Of a stretch of 11,187 bases of DNA, positions 6,236-11,187 are shown in pieces; the first letter of the stretch is position 1; the number at the start of each line of letters is the position of its first letter. A program made the position numbers and the translations under genes. The stretch comes from Clostridiales bacterium (lineage in GTDB: Bacteria; Bacillota_A; Clostridia; Oscillospirales; Oscillospiraceae): positions 1 through 11,187 of the forward strand of contig JAAVHY010000004.1 in assembly GCA_014799485.1 (NCBI GenBank), given 5' to 3'. Below the pieces are notes generated by a model that was not told the origin of the DNA, ran no database searches, and saw only the letters and a list, made by a program, of their open reading frames with translations.

Positions 6236-6442
6236 ATGGGAAAAAAGGAAATTAAGAGCAGCCTGGGCATTACCAACATGAACGGCATTACCAGCGATGA
6301 CGACCGTAGCTGCGCGCTGAACGACATGAACTGTCTGGAGGGGCAGGAGGGGCAGGGCTTCTCCCTCACTGACATGAACGCCGCAGCGAAGGACGAGGAC
6401 ACCAGCTGCAGCCTGAACGACATGAACTGCCAGGGCGGCTGA
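6236..6442 (+). CDS. Small four-repeat peptide, alternating Cys-free and C-x6-C repeats (unknown family)
   Basis: 68-residue acidic, soluble-looking peptide with no signal sequence or membrane segment. After MGKKEIK it consists of four units in an exact 16-residue period (starting at residues 8, 24, 40 and 56, the last one short), each with the core [I/L]-[T/N]-[N/D]-M-N. Units 1 and 3 read GITNMNG and SLTDMNA, without cysteine. Units 2 and 4 read SCALNDMNC and SCSLNDMNC, giving C26/C33 and C58/C65, so there is also a 32-residue higher-order period. It ends in QGG. ATG at 6236 has AAGGAGG eight bases upstream; an in-frame upstream extension would run through the promoter and is rejected. The gene has its own promoter and a downstream hairpin. 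I do not recognise the family. A modified-peptide precursor, a metal or redox peptide or a repeat scaffold all remain open. Confidence 0.85.
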   Translation: MGKKEIKSSLGITNMNGITSDDDRSCALNDMNCLEGQEGQGFSLTDMNAAAKDEDTSCSLNDMNCQGG

Positions 6443-6502
6443 CGCGCGTAACTGGGACCAGCGCCCGAGCACCTGCTTTTGAGGGATCGTATCGGCATGG
6501 AG

Positions 6503-6559
6503 AGGCCCCGCCGGCCTGTGTTGGACGGCGGGGCCTGTCAGCGCCCATACGGTTTTTTT
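6503..6559 (+). terminator. Probable terminator hairpin after the repeat-peptide gene
   Basis: AGGCCCCGCCG (6503-6513) pairs perfectly over 11 bp with CGGCGGGGCCT (6526-6536). A seven-T run follows at 6553-6559, about 16 bases beyond the stem, which is farther than usual. The hairpin lies 60 bases after the peptide stop and before the convergent glpP-like gene. A weaker dyad spans the T-run itself (about 6541-6573). Termination of the plus-strand transcript is likely but its efficiency is uncertain. Confidence 0.55.
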
Positions 6560-6577
6560 GTGCCCGCATGGCGGAGA

Positions 6578-7147
6578 TCACATCCGCCACACGTCCCGGC
6601 TGGTGGCGGACACCGCCATGGCCCCGGCGGACAGCGCGGCCATCACGTCCTCCTTGTCCTTGATCAGCCCTCCCGCCAGGATGGGGATGCGGGTGGTTTG
6701 GGCGATACGGCGGATGGTTTTGGGCATGACGCCGGGGAGCACCTCGATGAAATCGGGCTTGACGCCTTCCAGCTTGTCGATGCCCGCCAGGGCCATGGAG
6801 TCGATGACGAACAGCCGCAGTACGGTGAACATCTTCAGCTCCCGGGCACGCCTGACCAGGTTGGGCTTGGTGGAGATGATGCCGTCCGCCCGGGTGTTCT
6901 GGTGGATGAAGTCCACGGCGATCTCCTTGCCGGAGGACAGGCCGCCCACCAGGTCGGTGTGGATCATGACGATCTTGCCCCCGTCCTTGGCCCTGGCTAC
7001 GATGTCCGCGATGGAGCACAGGTCGCCGAACAGCAGGAACACCACCTGGATGCTGTCCAGGGTGAGGCACTCCTCAAGCTGTTCCATGTCCTTCACCGCC
7101 GCGATCACCGGCGAGGCCAGCACCGCGTCATAGAAGCGTTGGTCCAC
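6578..7147 (-). CDS. glpP: GlpP-like glycerol-3-phosphate-responsive antiterminator
   Basis: 189-residue protein of the GlpP family, cytoplasmic TIM-barrel-like proteins. In Bacillus, glycerol-3-phosphate-bound GlpP acts on glp mRNA leaders to prevent termination. Recognisable family segments are MIHTDLVGGLSSGKE (about 61-75), ADGIISTKPNLVRRA (about 87-101), PDFIEVLPGVMPK, ILAGGLIKDKEDV and a C-terminal TSRDVW; the GIISTK and AGGLI loops are the expected phosphate-binding positions. The start is GTG at 7147, with AGGGGG about ten bases upstream. It is transcribed alone from its own promoter, convergent with the repeat-peptide gene. Its likely clients are the glp genes at 1-3454, although no T-run terminator was found in the glpK leader. 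Family assignment is firm; the exact target is inferred. Confidence 0.88.
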   Translation of the reverse strand: MDQRFYDAVLASPVIAAVKDMEQLEECLTLDSIQVVFLLFGDLCSIADIVARAKDGGKIVMIHTDLVGGLSSGKEIAVDFIHQNTRADGIISTKPNLVRRARELKMFTVLRLFVIDSMALAGIDKLEGVKPDFIEVLPGVMPKTIRRIAQTTRIPILAGGLIKDKEDVMAALSAGAMAVSATSRDVWRM

Positions 7148-7167
7148 AGCCGCAAACCCCCTTTCCG

Positions 7168-7216
7168 CCGGGGACTGCCCCGGCCCGTTTCCGCCGCCCC
7201 GCCCATCTGGGCGGGG
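7168..7216 (-). other. Two GC-rich hairpins in the glpP leader
   Basis: CCCCGCCC/GGGCGGGG (7197-7216, 8-9 bp, tiny loop) and CCGGGG/CCCCGG (7168-7173 with 7178-7183, 4-base loop) stand in series between the glpP promoter and its ribosome site. Neither has a following T-run. They may affect translation or stability of the mRNA; the role is unknown. Confidence 0.4.
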
Positions 7217-7227
7217 TATTTGACTTT

Positions 7228-7256
7228 ATTATACCTGTTTATGCCGCATCCCGCAA
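7228..7256 (-). promoter_or_regulatory. Predicted glpP promoter
   Basis: On the minus strand, TTGCGG (complement of 7251-7256) and a perfect TATAAT (complement of 7228-7233) are separated by exactly 17 bases, followed by a leader of about 75 bases to the GTG start. Confidence 0.75.
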
Positions 7257-7302
7257 CATTTTTCTCATCCGTTGCTGAAGCCGGCATGATTCGTGTTTTT
7301 GC

Positions 7303-7335
7303 AAAAGGAGCGCCTCACCTAAAATGAGGCGCTCC
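7303..7335 (-). terminator. Intrinsic terminator after the glycosyltransferase cluster
   Basis: GGAGCGCCTCA (7307-7317) and TGAGGCGCTCC (7325-7335) form a perfect 11-bp stem around a 7-base loop. On the minus strand it is followed by TTTT (complement of 7303-7306), then GC and an A-run. It lies about 27 bases past the stop codon of the last glycosyltransferase gene and separates that operon from glpP. Confidence 0.85.
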
Positions 7336-7361
7336 CAATGGCTCCATGCCTAATGTCTGGT

Positions 7362-8441
7362 TCAAGATTTGGATAACATATCCCGAATCTTTCTATAGTA
7401 TCCTTTTACAGACTGGTACAACTTAGGGGATAGCTTAGACAGCGCCCATTTGAACGAAGACCGTACTTTTTCACAACATTCTTTTACAAGCCGGTACAGC
7501 CCGGGGGACATCTTGAACAGCCTCCATTTAAACGAGGACAGTTTTTTCCCGGTGATCTGATATGCTTTTTCGTCGATTTCCGCTATATATTGGTTTACAA
7601 GGCCCTTATCCGTAACGGTCAACAGGTAACACATCGAGTCGGAAGCCAGCAGATCCTTTGCGCGAAGTGCGTACTTTTCTATCCCATACTGCTGGAAGAA
7701 CGCAAGGCGGTCCAAAGCCATATCAGTGAAATCTTTTGAATATATGCACCGCACCCCGTTTTCCCTTGTGATGCTGTTCAGGCTTTGCCGGTATGCGTAT
7801 AATTTCAAATCTGCATAGCACACAGCGTCTGTTTGGGAATATATGCGATGGAAAAGGAAGTCATCCTCATAGACCCGCCCAACGGGATACCTCATCGTCT
7901 CAAATATTTTTTTGCTGTATAGTTTCCCCCATGCACCGACAAATTTACCTACAGCAGCTGTTCCCATGAGGTCGAATACTTCATTCCGGCTCACTTTTTT
8001 GCAGAAATCTGCCAACTCCGCCGGAATCATATCCAGCGCGGCATTGTCGTCGCTGTCCTCGACTTTCAAATAGTTGCATACGGAGAGTGGCACATCATAT
8101 TGCAGGAGCGCGTCCAAAAGGGTCTCGATCATATATAGGGAGATGTAGTCGTCCGAGTCAACAAAATGGATGTACTCGCCCTTCATATGGTCCAGGCCGG
8201 TATTCCGCGCGGCGGACAGCCCCTGGTTTTTTTGTGTGAACAGGCGGATCCTCGGGTCGCTTTGCGCATATTGGAGGCAGATATCCTCGCTGTGGTCTGT
8301 GCTCCCGTCATTGACCAGGATGATCTCCAGATTGCGATAGGTCTGGCCCACGATGGAGTCAAGGCAGCGGGCTAAATATTTTTCCACATTGTAAACCGGT
8401 ATGATGACAGATACAAGCGGCTGTGCTTTTACCTGTTCCAT
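7362..8441 (-). CDS. Family 2 glycosyltransferase, array copy 1 (full-length C-terminus)
   Basis: 359-residue inverting GT-A-fold glycosyltransferase (GT2 family), presumably adding a sugar during synthesis of a surface polysaccharide; donor and acceptor cannot be predicted. N-terminal PLVSVIIPVYNVEKYL (8-23) and NDGSTD (44-49) form the nucleotide-sugar site. The metal-binding DxD-like motif is D95-S-D-D98 in FVDSDDYIS, and the likely base region is E192-D193 in YEDDFLFH. ATG at 8441 has GGGGG about seven bases upstream. Its first 13 bases overlap the 3' end of copy 2, so the two are probably translationally coupled. The C-terminus carries two copies of a 26-residue unit (SSFKW...LYRLVK and SSFKW...LYQSVK) not seen complete in the other copies. 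It is the last gene before the terminator. Confidence 0.9.
   Translation of the reverse strand: MEQVKAQPLVSVIIPVYNVEKYLARCLDSIVGQTYRNLEIILVNDGSTDHSEDICLQYAQSDPRIRLFTQKNQGLSAARNTGLDHMKGEYIHFVDSDDYISLYMIETLLDALLQYDVPLSVCNYLKVEDSDDNAALDMIPAELADFCKKVSRNEVFDLMGTAAVGKFVGAWGKLYSKKIFETMRYPVGRVYEDDFLFHRIYSQTDAVCYADLKLYAYRQSLNSITRENGVRCIYSKDFTDMALDRLAFFQQYGIEKYALRAKDLLASDSMCYLLTVTDKGLVNQYIAEIDEKAYQITGKKLSSFKWRLFKMSPGLYRLVKECCEKVRSSFKWALSKLSPKLYQSVKGYYRKIRDMLSKS
7404..7538 (-). repeat. Internal tandem duplication in the tail of glycosyltransferase copy 1
   Basis: Residues 302-320 (SSFKWRLFKMSPGLYRLVK) and 328-346 (SSFKWALSKLSPKLYQSVK) are related copies offset by 26 codons (78 bases); the same similarity shows in the DNA at 7482-7538 and 7404-7460. 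Copies 2 and 3 have only the first unit. Confidence 0.75.
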
Positions 8442-9421
8442 GCTATCGCCCCCGCTCCTGTTTTTGCAAGCCGGTACAGCCTGGGGGATATCTTGAACAG
8501 CATCCATTTGAACGAAAACAGTTTCTTCCCAGTGATTTGATATGCCTTTTCTTCGATTTCCGCTATATATTGATTTACAAGGTTCTTATCAGTAACGGTC
8601 AACAGGTAGCACGCCGAGTCAGAAGCCAGCATATTCTTTGCGCGAAAGATATACTTTTTCACTCCATACTGCTGGAAGAACGCAAGACGGTCTAAAGCCA
8701 TGTCAACGAAATCCTTTGAACGTACGCGCCACACCCCGTCTTTTCTTGTGGTGCTGGTCAGGCTTTGCCGATATGCGTATAATCTCAGATCCACGCAACA
8801 CACGGCGTCCGCCTGAGAATATATGTGATGGAAAAGGAACTCATCTTCATAAATCCGCCCGACAGGGTATCTCAGTGTCTCAAATATTTTTTTGTTGTAT
8901 ATGGTTCCGCATGGGGTGACAAATTTGCTTACATTGGCTGTCCCTATGAGGTCAAACACCTCATCTCGGCTCATTTTTTTGCAGAAATCAACCTGCGCCA
9001 CGGGAATCATATCCAGCGCGGCATTGTCATCATTGGCCGCGACTTTCAAAAAGTCGCATGCGGCGATGGGCACATCATATTGCAGGAGTTTGTCTAAAAG
9101 GATTTCGATTATTTGCGGGGAAATGTAGTCGTCCGAGTCAACAAAATGGATGTATTCGCCCTTCATATGATCCAGGCCAACATTTCGCGCGGCAGACTGC
9201 CCCTGGTTTTCTTGCGTGAACAGGCGGATCCTTGGGTCGCTTTGCGCATACTGGAGACAGATTTCGCCGCTGCGATCCGTACTCCCGTCATTGACCAGGA
9301 TGATCTCCAAATTGCGATAGGTTTGTCCTACAATGGAGTCAAGGCAGCGGGCTAAATATTTTTCCACGTTGTAAACCGGTACGATAACAGATACGAGCGG
9401 CTGTACGTTTACCTGTTCCAT
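8429..9421 (-). CDS. Family 2 glycosyltransferase, array copy 2 (altered C-terminus)
   Basis: 330-residue GT-A-fold glycosyltransferase closely similar to its neighbours. PLVSVIVPVYN, NDGSTD, VDSDDYIS and YEDEFLFH are all intact, so it is probably active. ATG at 9421 has GGAGG seven bases upstream, the best ribosome site of the three copies. Its central region is the most divergent (AACDFLKVAANDDN, TPCGTIYNKKIF), suggesting a different acceptor or donor. After LYRLAK the frame runs through the ribosome site and start codon of copy 1, giving the tail TGAGAIAWNR. This tail is translated intergenic sequence rather than a conserved end, the mark of a duplication joint. Confidence 0.88.
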   Translation of the reverse strand: MEQVNVQPLVSVIVPVYNVEKYLARCLDSIVGQTYRNLEIILVNDGSTDRSGEICLQYAQSDPRIRLFTQENQGQSAARNVGLDHMKGEYIHFVDSDDYISPQIIEILLDKLLQYDVPIAACDFLKVAANDDNAALDMIPVAQVDFCKKMSRDEVFDLIGTANVSKFVTPCGTIYNKKIFETLRYPVGRIYEDEFLFHHIYSQADAVCCVDLRLYAYRQSLTSTTRKDGVWRVRSKDFVDMALDRLAFFQQYGVKKYIFRAKNMLASDSACYLLTVTDKNLVNQYIAEIEEKAYQITGKKLFSFKWMLFKISPRLYRLAKTGAGAIAWNR

Positions 9422-9437
9422 GCTATCGCCTCCATTC

Positions 9438-9581
9438 CTATTGGTCTGGGCTGAGAAGGCGGTCATAAACCGCTTCCAGCCGCTTCGTACTTTCCCTGAT
9501 GTCTATCCTGCGGCAGTGGACTCCGGCATGGCCTTTCTGGCGGTCATAAAAAGGTCAGCCCACAAGATGGAGTCGGCGCAG
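9438..9581 (-). pseudogene. Remnant of the 3' end of the family 4 glycosyltransferase gene
   Basis: The stretch between glycosyltransferase copies 3 and 2 matches the last 45 or so codons of the family 4 gene ending at 10555. In two frames it reads ADSILWADLF, then after a one-base deletion YDRQKGHAGVHC and DIRESTKRLEAVYDRLL, ending in TAG at 9438. The intact gene has AEAILRTDLSYDRRR and DIRESSKRLEAIYDSLL. It has no start codon, lies immediately upstream of the copy 2 ribosome site and overlaps the last codons of copy 3. It shows that the duplicated unit included the tail of the family 4 gene. Confidence 0.8.
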
Positions 9582-10550
9582 GCGGCTGAAACATTTTTTT
9601 GCAAGCCGACACAGCCCGGGGGATGTCTTGAACAGCATCCATTTGAACGAGAACAGTTTCTTCCCGGTGATCTGATATACTTTTTCTTCGATTTCTGCTG
9701 TATATTGTTTTACACGTTCTTGATCTGTAATGGTCAACAGATAGGATGCTGAGTTGAAGGCCAGCAGATTCTTTGCACGAAGGGTATACTTTTTTACGCC
9801 ATACTGCTGGAAGAATGCAAGGCGTTCTAAATGCGCATCGATGGAATCCTTCGGAGATATGAGACACGCTCCGTTTTCCCTTGTAATACTGTTCAAGCTT
9901 TTCCGATATGCGTATAATCTCAGATCCACATAGCACACGGCGTCCGTCTGCGAATATATGTGATGGGAAAGGAAAGCGTCCTCATAGACCCGTCCCACTG
10001 GATATCGCAGCGTCTCAAATATCCCTTTGCTGTATAGTTTTCCCCATGCGGTGACAAATTTACTCTCAGACCACATGCGGTCAAACACTTCGTTCCGGCC
10101 CATTTTTTTGCAAAAGTCTGCTTGCCCCGCGGGAATCATATCCAGCGCGGCATTATCGTCGCTGTCCTCGGCTTCCAAATAGTTGCATACGACGACGGGC
10201 ACATCATATTGCAGGAGAACGCCCAAAAGGGTCTCGATCATATGCGGGGAGATATAGTCGTCTGAGTCAACAAAATGGACGTACTCGCCCTTCATATGGT
10301 CCAGGCCGGTATTCCGCGCGGCGGACAGCCCCTGGTTTTTTTGTGTGAACAGGCAGATCCTCGGGTCGCTTTGCGCATATTGGAGACAGATATCCTCACT
10401 GTGGTCTGTGCTTCCGTCATTGACCAGGATGATCTCCAGATTGCGATAGGTTTGTCCTACGATGGAGTCAAGGCAGCGGGTTAAATATTTTTCCACATTG
10501 TAAACCGGTACGATGACAGATACGAGCGGCTGTGCTTTTACCTGGTCCAT
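9555..10550 (-). CDS. Family 2 glycosyltransferase, array copy 3 (chimeric C-terminus)
   Basis: 331-residue GT-A-fold glycosyltransferase. PLVSVIVPVYN, NDGSTD and VDSDDYIS are intact; the base-region motif is YEDAFLSH where copies 1 and 2 have YEDDFLFH and YEDEFLFH, so E-D is kept but the following residues changed. A two-residue shortening is seen in FDRMWSESKFV compared with FDLMGTAAVGKFV. ATG at 10550 is four bases after the stop of the family 4 gene, with GGGGG about seven bases upstream, so translation is coupled. After CRLAKK the protein ends in a short basic tail (RLRRLHLVG) encoded by the out-of-frame remnant of the family 4 gene, so its natural C-terminus has been replaced. Confidence 0.88.
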   Translation of the reverse strand: MDQVKAQPLVSVIVPVYNVEKYLTRCLDSIVGQTYRNLEIILVNDGSTDHSEDICLQYAQSDPRICLFTQKNQGLSAARNTGLDHMKGEYVHFVDSDDYISPHMIETLLGVLLQYDVPVVVCNYLEAEDSDDNAALDMIPAGQADFCKKMGRNEVFDRMWSESKFVTAWGKLYSKGIFETLRYPVGRVYEDAFLSHHIYSQTDAVCYVDLRLYAYRKSLNSITRENGACLISPKDSIDAHLERLAFFQQYGVKKYTLRAKNLLAFNSASYLLTITDQERVKQYTAEIEEKVYQITGKKLFSFKWMLFKTSPGLCRLAKKCFSRLRRLHLVG

Positions 10551-10554
10551 GCTA

Positions 10555-11187
10555 TCACCCCCGTTCCTGCTGCTTCTGGCAGAGAAGGCTGTCGTAAATG
10601 GCTTCCAGCCGCTTTGAGCTCTCCCTAATGTCATATCCCGCGGCGGCGACTTCGGCGCGGCCTCTCCGCCGGTCATAAGAAAGATCGGTCCGCAGGATGG
10701 CTTCGGCCCAGTCCGCCGGATCTTTCAAGCTCAGGAAAGACAGCCTGGGCGTGACTGCGGTTTTCATCGGGACATAAGTTGAGGCAAAACAGGCAAGTCC
10801 AGCTGTCTGGGCCTCGACAAGGATTACAGGGAAGCCTTCAAAGCTGGACGGCAGAAGCAAAACGTCAAAAGCCTGCAACCACTCATGGACGTTGTCCACA
10901 CGGCCCTGAAAGGAGACATTTTCAAGACCCATCTCTTTGACAGCGCACCGCAGTCCACCCTCCAATTTCCCGTCACCGAGTAAGACCAGCTGGGCGTGAT
11001 CGCACCGGCGATTGACCTCCCGAAGAATCTTCAGCAGAAACTCAGGGTTTTTCACCGGGGCAAAACGCCCGGCAAAGCCCAGCACAAGCTTGTTTGTAAG
11101 GCCGTACTGCTCTCTCAGCCGGCTCCGAACGGTTTGGTCGAAGACAAACTTGCCGGTGTCGATCCCGTTTGGCAGAATTTCATACGG
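10555..11187 (-). CDS. Family 4 (GT-B) glycosyltransferase, partial (5' end outside window)
   Basis: C-terminal 210 residues of a retaining GT-B glycosyltransferase (glycosyl transferases group 1 domain), open to the window's right edge. Visible signatures are LPNGIDTGKF at the domain linker, LVLGFAGRFAPVKNPEFLL opening the C-terminal Rossmann half, LVLLGDGKLEG, VSFQGRVDNV, and the E-x7-E motif in SFEGFPVILVEAQ. These mark the nucleotide-sugar site, as in capsule and exopolysaccharide GT4 enzymes. The stop lies four bases before the start of glycosyltransferase copy 3, so the genes form one operon. Sugar specificity cannot be judged. A broken copy of its 3' end lies at 9438-9581. Confidence 0.92.
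   Translation of the reverse strand, partial: PYEILPNGIDTGKFVFDQTVRSRLREQYGLTNKLVLGFAGRFAPVKNPEFLLKILREVNRRCDHAQLVLLGDGKLEGGLRCAVKEMGLENVSFQGRVDNVHEWLQAFDVLLLPSSFEGFPVILVEAQTAGLACFASTYVPMKTAVTPRLSFLSLKDPADWAEAILRTDLSYDRRRGRAEVAAAGYDIRESSKRLEAIYDSLLCQKQQERG

Larger units (their letters stand above)
7482..10560 (-). repeat. Three tandem copies of a glycosyltransferase unit of about 0.95 kb
   Basis: Units at about 7482-8450, 8463-9430 and 9600-10560 are alike at the DNA level from the ribosome site (GATAGCATGG) to the codons for LYRL[A/V]K. Long exact blocks occur around the start, the QTYRNLEIILVNDGSTD region and the GLDHMKGEY region. Divergence concentrates in about residues 100-240 and the C-terminal tails, which points to duplication followed by diversification. 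Confidence 0.9.

Noticed and set aside
8442..8507. N-terminal extension of glycosyltransferase copy 1
   Set aside because: The extra codons lie inside copy 2's 3' end in another frame, and the family N-terminus (PLVSVI) follows the ATG at 8441, which matches the starts of the other copies.
7482..10560. CRISPR array or insertion sequence suggested by repeated blocks
   Set aside because: The repeats are about 0.95 kb coding paralogues with intact reading frames; no short regular spacers, transposase or terminal inverted repeats were seen.

Overview
The window looks like chromosomal DNA of an anaerobic Gram-positive gut-type bacterium, most plausibly class Clostridia near Oscillospiraceae (Flavonifractor/Lawsonibacter-like). 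The grounds are strong AGGAGG-type ribosome sites, Firmicutes-style -35/-10 promoters, G+C-rich codon use, a Firmicutes GlpP family protein and a DhaS-like TetR regulator. This placement is an inference from gene style, not a database match.

Layout. (1) Positions 1-4262, minus strand: a glycerol catabolism cluster read right to left. It holds a DhaS-like TetR regulator, glpK (glycerol kinase), glpF (glycerol facilitator) and the N-terminal 302 codons of an FAD-dependent GlpA-like glycerol-3-phosphate dehydrogenase that leaves the window at position 1. The three metabolic genes give one route: glycerol entry, phosphorylation, then oxidation of glycerol 3-phosphate to dihydroxyacetone phosphate. 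(2) Positions 4263-4674: the regulator's promoter, a long inverted repeat and a strong terminator. (3) Positions 4675-5922, minus strand: ahpC followed 15 bases later by a stand-alone double-thioredoxin-fold protein resembling the N-terminal domain of AhpF. Together they form a likely peroxide-reducing pair. (4) Positions 6236-6442, plus strand: a 68-residue peptide gene with its own promoter, strong ribosome site and a downstream hairpin. Its product is four copies of an exactly 16-residue repeat, alternating between cysteine-free and C-x6-C versions. No family is recognised, and it is the most novel item here. (5) Positions 6578-7147, minus strand: a GlpP-like glycerol-3-phosphate-responsive antiterminator, functionally tied to the glp cluster but about 3 kb from it. 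(6) Positions 7362-11187, minus strand: a surface polysaccharide or glycan locus of visibly lower G+C. It holds the 3' part of a family 4 glycosyltransferase followed by three tandem, closely similar family 2 glycosyltransferases.

The glycosyltransferase array carries clear scars of its own origin. A broken copy of the family 4 gene's 3' end sits between the third and second copies (numbered from low coordinates). The C-termini of two copies have been replaced at the same place by unrelated read-through sequence, and the last gene has an internally duplicated 26-residue tail. No tRNA, rRNA, CRISPR array, insertion sequence or phage gene was seen.
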